From: Anoplopoma fimbria
Lineage: Eukaryota; Chordata; Actinopteri; Perciformes; Anoplopomatidae
DNA length: 64,000 bases
Assembly (NCBI RefSeq): GCF_027596085.1
Contig: NC_072460.1
Span: 6,960,512-7,024,511 of the forward strand
Direction of reading: 5' to 3'
The position numbers were made by a program, and so were the translations under genes. The notes under the pieces are model-generated. The model saw only the letters and a list, made by a program, of their open reading frames with translations, was not told where the DNA came from and did not search any database. The stretch's first letter is position 1; each line of letters starts with the position of its first letter. Positions 34,894 to 48,885 of the stretch are shown one piece after another.

Positions 34894-36703
34894 TTGCATC
34901 TCTGGATGTGATCTCACAGAGATGCATTAAGGACAACGACCAACATTTTAGGTTTTGGGCAAGAAACTACTTCAGAAAAAACTTGAACTCTGAATATACC
35001 GCAAAATAGTACAAAGTGTCTAATGTGGCCAATAATGTTTTTTAACATATGGCCAGTAGTTAAATCCCCTCATGAAGACAAATAAAAAAATGGAAACAAT
35101 TGTTTCAGTTAATATCGAGCAGAGGCCTAAAAAAAAAAAGAATAGATGACGCCAAGAAATGATCAAAGGACCAAACAAGCCAACGTTTTTTTCATTCTTG
35201 ACCTTGGAGAGTCACAAATCTTAACACAGGGTCCAAATTACTAGATTTCTCCCAGAGCTTTAAGCAGCATCTCATGACCTTCATCAGCGTATGTGTGAGT
35301 AAATAGATTCTCAATTTTTTAAAGTAATTGATATGAAGTGAATAGTAAATGGACTTTTCCCATGTTTTTGTGTCTCAGTGGCCAATGGGGACAAACGTTA
35401 ATGAAATTGGTCCAGTATTTATAGATTGTTATATTAAATGTCATTATGAAAGAACCCTGCAGAGAAACGTTTTTCTTTAGCTTGATTCTGTCTGTTCCCG
35501 AAAACAGTGCAAAATAAGGTCCATGGGGAAAAATAACTAAGTTACTATTTAATTATTCATTATTACCTGTTTACATTAATGCTCAGGAAGAGTTATAGTC
35601 GTTGAGGATGCATAAATCCACTCTTACAGATGTCCTTATATTGTTCTATAACTGCATTATAGTGTGTTATGAAGTGTTTATATACTGCTTATAAATGCAA
35701 GTGGAGTTAAAATGAAATGTAACTCCTTACAGTTTTTTCCTTGTTCAGCACACACTGACTGCTATTATGCACACCAGCAGCAGCAGCAGCACACGTGCAT
35801 ATGCAAAAAAAAACACACACACACACAGTGGAATACGAGATGATGGGAATCACAGTGCAGGTAGTTTAAATCTGACACCGGCGTAAATGAATATGAAGGG
35901 ATGAAATAGGATTAGCCTCTTTTGCTATTGATTAGCTGGCCGTGTAATAATTAAAGCAGGCCGAGCCGCGGGGGTACCGCAGTGTAGATGTGAGCAAGTG
36001 TGTGATGAATGCCAAGGTCCCCAAACTCAAGATCGTTCCACTCAGCACAATCACAACCAGCTCTCCCTCTGCCAGCACAGCCACAGAGAAACCGCTGCAT
36101 GGTCACGCAACACGGGGTTTACTGTGTGTGCGTGTGTGTGTGTGTGAGAGAGGGGGAAAGCTGTGTTTGAAAATCAGTGTGACCAAGTGAGCCTAGTGTG
36201 AATGGCCATTTTATTTTCTACTTTATTTTGGTACATTTAAAATATATATACGTGTGTGTAATCTAAATAGCAAAAAAATATATTTCCCTTTATATGAATA
36301 TTGGCATAAAAGCAATAATGAGAGTCTATATCTTTCTCAAATACAAAAAATAAATAGGTTTATGTTCTTACCTTTCACAATAAAAGCCCTAGAATGCGTT
36401 ATTAAGCATTATTAGTTCGCTAAAATGAAACTCATTAAAATACCTTAAAGTATCTTGGGCTTTAAAATGATTTACCTCAGACAGACTGCAGTTGGTCCCC
36501 TGCTTGCCTCTAATGGAACCTTTTATGAAAAAATGCTGCAGCTGTTGCAAAATATGCATCGCTGCTAGTATGAATAGTTTTGGTTCGAATTATTTGCATG
36601 TGAGTATTTTGCCTTTGTGTGTCCCTTATTCGTCACATCTCCGGTGTGTAAAGGCCTTTAGGTCTTCACACACACACACACACATACATAGGCCTACATT
36701 AAA

Positions 36704-36708
<5 letters not shown>

Positions 36709-36781
<73 letters not shown>
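36709..36781. repeat. (GT)n microsatellite, ~36 units
   Basis: Uninterrupted GT array, preceded 40 bp upstream by a short CA run of opposite phase. Confidence 0.95.
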
Positions 36782-36782
<1 letters not shown>

Positions 36783-36956
36783 GTATGTACCCCACTGAGC
36801 AGATAGTCCTCTTTCTCCCCGCAGCGTAATCTCTTGATTTGTGGGATTGACCCCTCTTAATTCAATGGAAGAGAATCGCTGTGACAGCAACACTGAATGG
36901 ATTTTCAATGCACTGCACCTGCTCTAATAAGTTTAGGGATGACCTCCGCCTTCCTG

Positions 36957-36991
<35 letters not shown>

Positions 36992-37639
36992 GAGAAAGAG
37001 ACGGAGAGGGGAGGGGCAGATCACACACACTGATATTGTGCAAACTGAACGAAGCCATTGGCCTTAATCAAGCGATTGAATTCCTCCGTTCTATCCTCTT
37101 ACCTTTTCCCCAGACCCTGTAATGTGTCTCTTCAGTCTGGTGGCTCTGATCAATGTCCCCTCTATGGGCTCCGTCTCTGTGGACTCATCCCAGGACGTCT
37201 TCATTAGGAGTCTGTTGCCAGATCTTGCAGTCCCTGACAATAAAAAACGTTAAACCTCTGATCCATCAGTCTGATACCTGGTTGTCAAATTGCTCCTACA
37301 TTTTACATTTCAGGAAAGCTGGCTCACACTCTTATTCACGCACTGAATGAGTTTCTCCTTCAGGGAGGACGCTTCAATACGAAGATCCAACTCCAATGTG
37401 ATCTTTTTTGTGGCCTTTTTTTGGCAGCATGTGTTTTGTGACGGACCTTCTGGCGGTGAGCGTCTCCCGAGGCTTAGGGCGGGTCGGGGAGAGTCCCACC
37501 TCTAAACTTGGACCAAACCAAAAGGGGAAAGGTGAGAGGAGGTGAAGGAGAGATGAAGGAGAGGAGAGAGCAGCCAGTTAATTAGAGAGAAAGCGTGGAT
37601 GATAGAGTGTTAGATTTAGAGCTTTTTTTAAATACTTAT

Positions 37640-37953
<314 letters not shown>

Positions 37954-39447
37954 TGAAATACATTGAGTCAGTGATGGAATGTAACACATTTAACTTGTGT
38001 TGCCTTCATTTTGGAATTCCCATTTGTCAAATCCAATGCCACGCCCTCAACATGATGTGCGCAAAGGTGTGTAGGCCTGATCATTGCTGCTTGCAAATTA
38101 TTTTATTTTATTCCTCTTTTAAAAACATTCACGTTGATTTAATATAAAATGTGTCTTTGTCAGGTTCACGGGATTTTTACGTTTGAAGATTGACATCTCA
38201 AACATTCCGTGGAGGCTGCTGCAATAACAAATGTTGGTCAGTTAAAAAATAAAAAAGGATGTTGTTGAAATGCAATATTAGTCACTGGATTTTAAATGAC
38301 AAAACTGTACGCAGATAGAAATTGTTATTTATTTTTCTTTCATTAGTTTTTGGGTAACTTTTATCCAAGAACCACAAATCCGTCAGTAATTTTTATGGCA
38401 ACATCTGGGGCAGTACATTTTATTTTATCTTTGCTCATTCATCATATAGTTCTTATGATAAACTGTAAAACCTAATCTCTAAAATAGAAGCATGAATTCC
38501 TTTTTACATTTCAATTAACTTTGGAACTTAATTCATATCAGTGTGGTAGTTTTGCAGGACCCATCACCTGGTGTTAACTGTAGAACATATTATATTTCTA
38601 CTTTAAGGCTTGTTTATCGCTTGTATGTCGAGCTCTATGTTTCCTGAAGCCACAACGAGCTCACTAATTGTCTCCAGTTCCCTTCTTCCATTTGCAATTC
38701 TATTGTGGAATAACTGTTATCTGTCACTGAGATCAATGTAAAAGTAATAATACTTACCCCCTTAGGCAGGAGTGTGTACAGCAGTGCTACAAACAACCCG
38801 CACCAATACATACTGCATCCTGCTGTCTCCTCTGAGTAATAGCCGTTTAATTACAAAGAACGGGGAGAAATCATTGGTCATTTTCAGGGAGACATCTCAT
38901 ATGTCACAGCGGGGCTGACGGACTGAGGAGCAGACGTAGAGAGAGCAGCGTGGGCCCTCTAGTGCTCAACATGGAGAAGGAAAACACATCAGAGTGAAGG
39001 CTGCTGGGACATCAAATTAAGTCAGAACCAGGAGGAGACGTCATCCAGTAAAGAGGACTTTTTCTTCTTGCCTCTAAAAATATTGCTCCTCACTTTCAAT
39101 ACTGTAAATACTATATAACCTCGGCTCAATGCTCACTGCTCAATAAAGCAGATGGATGCTCAGGACAGATATGCATCGGGCCCAAACAGGATTATTTGTG
39201 AAGCATTACATCACTCAACTGTAAGCAGCAATCCTTCTTTTTTTACGCGGCACATGATCCACGCTGTGTAATGCACATGAGTGCATGCTACTCATAAAGA
39301 AATATTGTAAAGCCCCCCCACCCACCGCCTCATCTCCTCATCATTCAGATGGAGCAATAACCTGAGTGAGCTTCCGACTGTTACAATAAAGCTGTAGCAG
39401 TAAAGGGAGCTGTGTTTGAAGCAGCACTGTGATGACTGATTACTAGA

Positions 39448-39553
<106 letters not shown>

Positions 39554-40146
39554 TGAAGTATTCAGATCCTTTACTAAAAATAACTATATCAAGTCCTGTA
39601 TTCAAAATGTTTCCTCATGAAAAACAATAGCAGTATTTTCCGAAAAAATGTCAAATATCATTTGTTAAACCATTATTACTGATAAACCTGCAGTAACTGA
39701 TTTTTTGGGCCACTTGGCAGAAGCAAAAAATGAACTGTAAACACAAGACATCACCATTTATGTTGATCACTTTCACACATCCAGCAGTGACAGAGAGACA
39801 TTAGCATTCATGTTAAAGTGATATTCTGGCCACCTCTTCTGCTCTCCTTTTAGCTCTGCTTTCAGTCTCCAAAGGGAAATATTAGGCTCTTTAACGTCGT
39901 CTGCTTTTTGGTTACAGTGTGTCAAATAATACAGCTTGGTCACCGCTCATCGGTATCTTGACATCAATCTCGAAACCCATCAGCTATCTGTCTGATGACG
40001 GATAAGCCTCTGGGGACAAGGAGCAATATCTGCTGTTCTGGTGTAACCAGCAGATATCCGGGCCAAGACTTCCTCTTCTGTGTGTTGCTCATTGTTACAA
40101 TCCGATTAGTTTATGGAGGAAACTTTCATCCAGGTTAAACTAAAAC

Positions 40147-40431
40147 TGTGGCGTAGTGGAGAGCAAGGTAGTTCTCCAATCAGAGGATCGGTGGTTCTAT
40201 ACCCGGCTTCGGCAGTCGATGTGTCCTTGGGCAAGACACTTAACCCCAAGTTGCTCCCGAAGGCTTGCCATCGGTGTGGACTGGATGTTGCATGAATGTT
40301 AGTTAGAGTCTGATGGTGGCACCTTGATGGTAGCCTGTCATCAGTGTGTGAATGGGTGAATGATATGTAATATACTACTGATTGTAAGTCGCTTTGGATA
40401 AAAGCGTCTGCTAAATGATTGTAATGTAATG
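40147..40431 (+). mobile_element. tRNA-derived SINE with L2-like 3' tail
   Basis: The head GTGGCGTAGTGGAGAGCAAG and B-box-like GGTGGTTCTATACCCGG are followed by GTGTCCTTGGGCAAGACAC and CCCAAGTTGCTCCC. The tail GTAAGTCGCTTTGGATAAAA, GCGTCTGCTAAATGATTG is the L2-type tail widely shared by fish SINEs and their partner LINEs. It ends in a GTAATGTAATG repeat. Confidence 0.85.
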
Positions 40432-40782
40432 CATTTTGTCTCAGCAGTTGTACATGAGATGCGTGACTCCTTCGTAATTTGTTAAACACGGGAGTTGGTA
40501 GTCGCTCGGTAGTCACACGAGTTGTTAGTCAGTCAAGTTAACGCCAACCACTCTCTTTTACTAAACTCAACTAAATGATTTTGTTGTCCTAACATCCAGT
40601 AAAAGCACAAGTTTATTTTTCGAAAAGACACTATGCATGTAACGAGCTTGTACTGACACACCGTCATTGAGGCGTGCAAAACAGACGCCACAGGAATGTA
40701 AAGCTTCATAGTTGGAAGCTTAGCGCCACTTAACAAGCTGCGTTGTTTGACTCATCAGTGAGAGAATGTGTTGACTTGGCAG

Positions 40783-41813
40783 TAGGGATGCCCCCGATAC
40801 CCGGTTCTAAACCGGAACCGATAAGAAAGTAGTAAATATGCGGGGGAACGATAAGGTTCGGAGTTTACGGTTCTATCGGTACTTTAGAAGTTACGGAGTG
40901 AGAGCTCCGCGGGAAAAAAACTGCGCTGCAGACCTCTTTCTTTGCACGAGGGGCGGAGTCGTGCTTTACTTTGACGCACACACACACTCCAGTAGATGCT
41001 GATAATTGTCGTTATCTCAAATGCAACAAAACCCTCAAAAGTACCGGAGGAGACACCAGCAATTTGTCAAAACATTTGCCAAACACACATAATATAAATG
41101 TGCTGAAATGCACAGTTTTCGACTGTTTGGCTAGCAGTCTGTCCTCGTCCACTGCAGCTAACGTTAGCGATGTCATACGGAGTATGATCATAAGAACTGG
41201 CTAATAAATGAAAGCTAATCGTTCAGCTGATTATTTATTATTTATTTTAAGGATTTTGGAAATGTTTGTATATTGTCGAGCTGAGGCTAAAGCCATGACC
41301 CAGCCCCCCTCCCTTCACCACCGCCAATCCCAACCCAAGACCCCTCCATTCACCACCGCCAGTCCCGGTCCAAGCCCGAGTCCCCCCTTCACCACCGCCA
41401 GTCCCAGCCCAAGTCCCTTCCCAATAGCAGCTACAGGGAAGATGACACAGGAGAGGGTGAATAAGTGTCACAGGGCTGTTAAAAAGTTTATTGTGAAAGG
41501 CCTGCACCCATTCTCAACAGTGGAGTCAAAGGGATTTAGGTAAAAAGTCAGTCAGTTTATATTGAGTTGTTTGATGCATAGTTATTAATAAGGGGAGCAG
41601 CTGTGTTGTTATAAGTTATAACACTAACTTATAACAACACAGACTAGCAGCTTTTAATAAAGCAATGTCATTCTTTTTTAATTAATTGTCTTTTTTTTTT
41701 TCTCACAAAATAATCAAAAAGAACCGATAAGCAGTACCGATAAGGAACCGAACCGATAAGCAGTATCGATAGTAGTACTAGTATCGATAAAATATTAATG
41801 ATACCCATCCCTA
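40783..41813 (+). mobile_element. hAT DNA transposon, internally deleted, BED finger retained
   Basis: The element starts TAGGGATG and ends CATCCCTA. It is flanked by a perfect 8-bp target duplication, CTTGGCAG (40775-40782 and 41814-41821), the hAT hallmark. Subterminal ACCGATAA/TTATCGGT-type motifs occur at both ends. An open frame at 40971-41204 encodes a BED-type zinc finger fragment (CRYLKCN..SNLSKHLPNTH: C-x4-C and H-x4-H). A second frame (41208-41543) contains HPFSTVESKGFR, the conserved N-terminal region of ZBED-like hAT transposases. The catalytic and dimerisation parts are missing, so it could only move using an enzyme supplied elsewhere. Confidence 0.9.
41601..41642. repeat. 17-bp perfect inverted repeat inside the hAT element
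   Basis: CTGTGTTGTTATAAGTT (41601-41617) is repeated as an exact reverse complement at 41626-41642, with spacer ATAACACT. Confidence 0.9.
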
Positions 41814-41821
41814 CTTGGCAG

Positions 41822-42394
41822 ATTTGGGGTTATTAGAGCTTTTTTTAGCTGAAAGCTGATGAGAGATGAGAGCAATGAGAGTTGAATCAGGTGATCACTC
41901 TGTGGGTTTGTTAAGTTATACCTTTCATATTACATAAAACCATTTCACCCGAAACATTTATAGAGAAGCCTTCTTGTTGAGTCTAGTCATGATGGATTTC
42001 CTCAGATTCAGATATTTATTGACCTGAGCCCAAACATGGTATGGAGTACAAACAACATATACAACACATTAATAATAAATAATGATCCCCAGCAACATTA
42101 AAGGTACCCTGTTTAGTTTTTGGCCACTAAAAAAGAGGTAGAACATTATTCAAAACAGGCATCTAATTTACTTGGAACATAGATTAATGTACTTAGGCAA
42201 CCAGTTTTCCCTGCTTTGCCTTGATATCATTAACTTTGCTTGCAAAGCTTCTGATTGCTATCAACACTTTTACATCTAACAGTGACCTTGAGGCTTCTGG
42301 TGCTGTGGTTCTAGCTACTTAATATATAGTTTAATACGTAACAATGCATCCTATCGTATAAATGTATGTTATGTATTATGTAAAACCCAAGTGG
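41822..42394. other. Unannotated stretch
   Basis: AT-rich sequence with no reading frame, known repeat or RNA structure that I can recognise. Confidence 0.35.
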
Positions 42395-43380
42395 CAACCA
42401 AATGGACTGAAATATGAAGCCAGTGCCAAAGTGCCAAAAACTGCATCAAATGGCCTCTTGAGGCTGGCTCCAAAAGCGAGGCGATCCCCATAGACCATCA
42501 TGTTAAAATGCTAAACTTTACCGCCTTGTTCAGCCTGGTACAAAAAAATGATGACTGTACTGTTTTATATAACTCAGCTTAAAACTATGCCTAAATAAGG
42601 GCGTGGCCTTTTGAGTGACGGGCAGGTGTCGTCACAGGTGGATAGCTGCTAGATGGCTGGCCAGAATTAGCACCACAAACAATTTTTATCTGTTATTAGT
42701 AACCAAGCTAGCTAGGGGCCATGAGCGTTAGCTGATAACTTAGTGTTTGTTATGCTCACATTACTTGGGCCTCGCTCTTCCCTTAGCTCCACCCTCTTGT
42801 CCAAATATGGTCTTTTCAGGCTCCGAAAAAAACCAGATGGCAAACAGCCAAAATGCCTTCCAACATGTTTTCATCCATCCATCCATCCATCTTCCGTAAC
42901 CGCTTATCCAGTTGGGGTGCTGGAGCCGATCCCAGCTGTCAATGGGCGAAGGCAGGGTTCACCCTGGACAGGTCGCCAGCCTATCACAGGGCAGACATAT
43001 AGAGACAGACAACCACTCACGCTCACATCCACACCTACGGGCAATTTAGAGTCATCAATTAACCTAACCTGCATGTCTTTGGACTGTGGGAGGAAGCCGG
43101 AGAACCCGGAGAGAACCGCTGACACAGGGAGAACATGCAAACTCCACACAGAAGGTTGTCTGGCCCGGGAATTGAACCCGGGCCCCTCTTGCTGTGAGGC
43201 GACAGTGCTAACCACTACACCACCGAGCAGCCCAAAAAAAACCTCTTTGGTCTTGAAAAAATCGTGAATTTTATATAACTCAACCACTTAAAACTATGCG
43301 TAGTTAAGGGGCGTTGCATTTTTGCATGACAGGTGGATATCTGTTAGCTGGCTGGCCAGAATAAGCAACCCAAAATATTA
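42395..43380. mobile_element. Dispersed repeat interrupted by a second element
   Basis: At 42395-42870 lies a block with GTGGCAACCAAATGGACTG, GAGGCTGGCTCCAAAAGCG and AAGGGCGTGGCC. A degenerate echo of its middle part follows at about 43235-43380 (TATATAACTCA..TTAAAACTATGC, GACAGGTGGATA, GGCTGGCCAGAAT). Between them sits the SINE-like element 42872-43233. The flank pattern (TTTTATATAACTCA..CTTAAAACTATGCCTAAATAAGG before, TTTTATATAACTCA..CTTAAAACTATGCGTAGTTAAGG after) suggests two tandem or duplicated copies rather than one cleanly split copy. Confidence 0.55.
42872..43233 (-). mobile_element. Dispersed fish repeat (full-length, reverse), relative of 34604-34893
   Basis: On the minus strand it starts GGGCTGCTCGGTGGTGTAGT, followed by GGTTAGCACTGTCGCCTCAC and GGGTTCAATTCCCGGG (B-box-like). 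It continues with GGAGTTTGCATGTTCTCCC, CCAAAGACATGCAGG, GGCGACCTGTCCAGGG and AAGCGGTTACGG, and ends in an ATGG repeat (CCAT on the plus strand, 42872-42891). It retains the middle part missing from the copy at 34604. Confidence 0.88.
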
Positions 43381-43519
43381 TGACTGTTATTGTCATATTA
43401 TGGAGTACTTAAGTAAATGTCCTGATTGTCATTCGTCATGGCTTGCCTATGTATGTGGATGGGCATTTGACTCCAATTTTCCCTCCGTCTTTTCCGGTTG
43501 TGTTTGTGTCTGTGTACGC

Positions 43520-44345
43520 TAGTGGTGTAACGTACTATTGTCGTTATCCGTACAGATCGTATCGGCATGCATGTGAACCGCGTATAAATTACACAGTTTA
43601 ACGTTAACCATCACAGTGTGAAATAAAGTTTTACTGACAATCGTTATCCGCCAATATTCAGTAAAATATGAGATCAGGACATCAGCATTTATTCTCTGTA
43701 GTCGCTGATCTCTGATAATGTTACGTTGTAAACAGCCAACCCATGTTTAAACTGAAAGGAGGAGAGCTAGTAACGTTAGCAGCACTGCTAACGGCTAACG
43801 GACCAAGGTTCCGTTCAGTTACATTATAATGTGTTCAGGCTGTATTGGTTGAAGGTAAATTATAACATTATCATGCTGTGTTCACATGTAATTTCGTAAA
43901 ATGTAATATTGGTGAGAAACTTAAATAAATCCAATTGTTTGAAGGAGATGATTTCACAACAACATAAATATATATTAGATATGACGTGTTTGCTCTAGCT
44001 CTAGGTAGATTATAATACATAATTTAAACGACTAATGACAAGATTTGTTTTGATCAATCTAAATACAATCTTTTAATTCCTTATCATTGAATTGGGTGTC
44101 TTTATGAAGAAAAAACACTATACATTACTAAAGCAAACTAAAAGGATAACATTTAGAATTGTTGATGGTTTACTGACTTCAGAGCAGTTGAAATGATTTT
44201 TGGGACGGATGGAGCTTTGTAGACCAGCTGCTATTATCCAAAATCAAAGATTAAAGAATCAGATCTGTATCTGCCAATATCGATCAGCAATAATCGGCAA
44301 GTAGTATCGGTGGCAATAAAACGTGATCAGGGATCTCTAAAAGTT
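43520..44345. mobile_element. Possible hAT-type or other dispersed element remnant
   Basis: The right end (ATCAGCAATAATCGG..GATCAGGGATCTCTA) resembles the subterminal ATCGG-rich ends of hAT elements. The interior at 43885-44105 recurs, diverged, at 11690-11870. The left boundary and target duplication are not clear and no coding frame survives. Confidence 0.35.
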
Positions 44346-47300
44346 ACATTTGCTCTCTTCTATCTTTTGTGCTGATTCCGATCCTTGATACAATCCAAAC
44401 AGTAAGTGTATGATCCGTTGCACCACTAAACTGTGTGTTTTTAATCGTAAACTGGCCACAGAATCACGCTCCTCTGCGGTCTTTGTCCCCGGCCCCTACA
44501 TCACCATCCCCTCCCGTTTGTTAGGCCGTTGTTGGGGTGGATGTCGACAGATCTCTGCGGCCCGTATGGCGTGAAAAGCCCTCTCATTAATTCTGCAGAG
44601 AAAGACTCGATTACTGAGCTCCGAACCCACCTTACTGCTGAGAACAGCCTTTCCCCCGCATGCATTGATTTGTTCCCCGGCCCGTTCACTCTCTCCCCCC
44701 CCCCACACACACACACACACACTCTCTCTGTCCGGGCCAGCTCAGCACACGCATCCCCACACACTGAATCATCTGAATATCATAATATAGCCCATGATGA
44801 ATGCTAACTAGACAGCCGCTCCCCGCTTTGATTAATGAAGATACCGAGCCGGTTCACGACAGTAGACCTGGCGCCTCGCAGCCCAAAACCGCAGATAACT
44901 ATACAGTAGGTATTAATCATGGTTAACCAGGCAGCAGTTTCTTACAGGACAAATTAAGTAGCTTACTGTGGACTTAGAGGTACAATGAGACCACCACTCA
45001 CACACACACAAACACACACACACACATCCTTACCGTACACCAGCATGCATTCACATGGCAATGAGGGGACATAATGCACAAGGTGAGCTTTTGAGGTCCA
45101 TTTTAATTACGCGTCCACCGATCTCTGCAGGAAACACAGGACCCACAGCCGGCTCTCACCTTGTTGGAACTCTTCTTTTGTTGTGATTTTTCTCCTGACT
45201 TCGCAACTCCATTCCAAACAAATCATCAATCTTTATCGCTTCCATATTTTTATGGCTGCATGGCTTTTCTTACATTTCTTTCTGAGAAGAGAAAAATCTG
45301 ATGACTTAAACAAGTCTGTCATCAGCAACTGCCTGTAAAAGAACATACATTTCCATTAGCAGGAACACTTTCAGACTTCAAATGACAGTGTTGTTGTCCT
45401 TTCTAGGTTTTATCTTTAGCACTACAGCGTGTAACTTTAAGAGGAAGAAAAAGAAGTGTGTATATATATATATTTTGTTTTATTCTTTATTCTTAATTTC
45501 ATCTCCAACAAGGTATCTTCTTGTGAAAAAAAATAACAGTTGTAATTAAGAGAAAACCAGAAGATGGTCTTCATAAACTTCCCAAAATTAACCCAGAGTG
45601 AAACAGTGGCTCTTTGACACCCACGCCTCCTCCTGATGTTTGCCCTCTATATACAATCAACTGTTGTAATAGTTGTATATTAAGAAATAAATCATCTAAT
45701 AAACTATATTTATTTATTAAGTTATTGCCAATATGTGTGCACGTACCTGCATCAAAATATGAAGACAATGAATGTCATTTGCTTACTGTATGTATTTATT
45801 TAGCTTCTTTTCTTCTATTTTTAAATCTACACATTTTCTTTGTTTTTCTTCTCTCGTGTCATTCTGTTATTTCTATATGTCTGTATTTTATTTATAGAAT
45901 AAGTTGCGGAAGAAATGTAGACAGGAGGTGCAGACAACGACCATCACCAAGTCCCGCCCCTGGAAACGCAGACTGGCCAATCATAGCGTAGCATCGTCCA
46001 GCTCCAAACAGGGTTAGACAACTGTGCATCTCTGCTCCACTCCTCTCATGCAGTGGTTAAGGGGATTTGGAGCTCGTCATGGTTAAACGTTGTACAATAG
46101 TGACACTCGTTACCAAGAGAATTTGGAAAGAGATGTGTTTTTAAAATGAAATAATGCATACTAAATACATCAATATTTAATTCATACTGCCTATAATACT
46201 GCCTAATAACGATTAAGTTAAGATGTCACCAGCACATCACCATCACATAACTGATCCAGTCTCAAATCACACCCCTCCAAGAGGCATTTCCAAATAGTCT
46301 AGCTGTTTTTTAATTGTACTTACCATATGTGGAAATCTATACGTTTTCCTACCTTTAAAGCATTTTAAAACTTAATAAAGTGACATATTAACAGCTCGGC
46401 TCAAAATCTCACATCCCACAACGGCCGGGTCCGGGTCACAATCTCCAAAACAAGGTTGAAGCAAATATCCGAACATGCTGAATTTGGTTAAACTGAGCAT
46501 GTGTCAGTAATCCAAACGATCACTTTCTTGCACAAAAACATATTTAAACTTTGAAAAGTATTAAGAGCTTTTAGCCTGGATCAAAATCTCAAGAGTGATG
46601 GCCCGGTCCCCAAGGCACTCAAGACACAATGTATTGTGGGCAGTTGTACAGTGAGTTCACGTCTTAGACTGCAAAATTCACACAGGCATTTCTCTTGTAC
46701 ACAAAACCGACATACTATGCAATGCTAACGTGTTACATACTCAATTTGTTTTCATACTTAGTAAATATATACTTGAATATATGTTAGAAGACATTTAGGA
46801 TGATGATGATGAAATCTCAGTGCTGGGGATTCTCTGTTTTGTAGTTCCACAGGAAGCCAAGTCGCCTTCTCACATTATTACAACCTTTGTTTTCTTCTCT
46901 CCTTTCATTCCTTAGTTTTCCCTTTCTACCTTCACACAAGCGCATTTACACACAAATAAAGCCCACGCCCAACACACACATCACATACCAACTCCATTCA
47001 TCAGGTTCTACATGGATTCACCTCGTTTCCTCCCATAGCATCACTGTTACTAGAGGAGGATTGTAAATAAGAACGTTTAATCAAGTACTTTATTTAAGTT
47101 CAGTTTGGAGGTACTTGTACTTTAATTCAGTACTTCTTTTTTCATGCTATTTTAAAGTTCTACTTTACACTATAATTCAGAGTTACTCTGCTTTTGAAGT
47201 TATCACACACAAACCCTATGCACAGTTTATAAAATATGATTTGTTATTGATTAATATTAGATATTAGATATTATTAGATTAGATTATTAATACTGCAAAC

Positions 47301-48885
47301 ATGTTAATGTATCGGTAATAGCAATCAAATAATTTACTGCACAGTAATATAACTACTGATTATTTTCAATTGTGATGAATCAGATAATTATTTTTTTCAG
47401 ATAATTTATAATTTACCGTTTGGTTAATAAAAAAATAGGAAATTAAGATTTCTCAGAAGCCAAAGTGACATGTTCAATTAGCTTTTTTTCTCATCCAACC
47501 AGCCGTCCAAAATGTTCTGTGAGTGTACTGTAAGTACAGGAAGCAGAGTTGACTGACTTGTCTGTGGGTAAAGTGGACTCTGGGGCCAGCTGCCCCCTGG
47601 CTGCTGACTGATGAATCAGCCAGACCTCCAGTCCTGTTCTCAGCGCTCCTGGATCTCATGATCAAAAGCAGTTTCTGGAGTGTGTACCACTCTTGTGGAG
47701 GAGTTAGAGTATTCACATTTCCTGGACTCCTTGGATCTTGTATTTTATTCAGCCTGCTACAATGATTAGTTTTAGTCTTGGACTAAAGGGGGATGACAAT
47801 CCTTAAACAGGGAGAGAGAGAGGACACCTTAAGGAGTCAAAGGGACAAGGAACCAAAGAGGGAGTCGGGACAAGAGATGGAGAAATGGAGGGAGAAGGTT
47901 AAAGTCATTATTAGTCCATTTTACAGCCAAAACTTGTGCAAACTTTACTGGAAATTCCATTTCCAAATTTCCCATTATGGTGCCACTAAAACGCTGCAGA
48001 AGAAGATGATGCAACGAGATGACTTAATTAAACCCATATGTGCCGAAAGACTATATTTAGTATTATAATGAAAGAAAACTTGTTCTGATTGGTGTTTAGT
48101 CTTGAAATCTAGCACGGACATGCAGGGCTCAGTTTCTTTTAATTCCTTTTAGACCACATGAAAAATCACACTTGTATCAGTAGTCAAAGTCAGAATTTTT
48201 GAAAAACGAGGAAAAAAAACTAAACTCCTGATCATTTTCTCATTCATACTATATTTAGTCTAAGAGCTAAAATATAATGAAATATATACAAAAATACCGT
48301 CGTCCCATCATGTGCCCAAAGAATGTATATAGTACAATAAGAAAAACTCATTTTTCAGCTTAACAGTTTGACTAATTCAGAAAATACAAGCACAGGAAAG
48401 ACTTCCACAAAATGAAATTCAAAATTTTTGTTGCGGTTCCAAAATTGTATAAAACAGCTTTAGTCAAACCTCAAACAAATAAAAAATGTTTCATGTACCA
48501 ATTCTCCCCCATTGCTCCTCACAGACAATTTTTTCATCTCTTCAAAGATGTTTCATTCACTCGCCTCATGTATGTCATTAGTTATCTGCTAAGTCTGTTT
48601 CCATTTCACTTTGTCACATTTTGTTTTTATCCATAAACTTTTCCAACTCAGCCGAGGATAAGACGGGTTTTTTTGTTATATTTAAAAAAAAAAATCCGCC
48701 ATTTCCACTCCAGATTTGTATGAGCAAATTAGAAATGTGCATAAAAACAGGTGGATGGAGACCCACTTATCGTGAACCGGGCCCATTCTGAAGGGAAAAA
48801 GATCACAGTCAGCACATATTGTGGTTGACCTTCAACATTCCTTTATTGGGGAGGAAGAGGGGCTAAGACGTTTCCAGCGTCTCAT
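44346..48885. other. Gene-free stretch
   Basis: No coding exon is recognised. The blocks at about 44470-44690 and 44780-44930 (TTTGATTAATGAAG..) are unique and GC-balanced, possibly regulatory. Short CA runs are at about 44704-44722 and 45000-45028. A family C fragment lies at about 47066-47190 (AATCAAGTACTTTATTTAAG.., GGAGGTACTTGTACTTTAA). The frame at 47793-48068 has no domain or splice context and is not called. Confidence 0.4.

Noticed and set aside
40693..40704. GGAATGTAAAGC, resembling the miR-1 mature core
   Set aside because: The match to miR-1 ends after GGAATGTAAAG, and no fold-back partner arm lies nearby.
42743..43287. 174-codon plus and 127-codon minus frames
   Set aside because: Both lie on the SINE-like repeat 42872-43233. 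Such frames are frequently mis-annotated as genes in fish genomes.
47793..48068. 91-codon plus-strand frame
   Set aside because: Lys/Glu-rich start followed by unrelated sequence; no family, splice or codon evidence.
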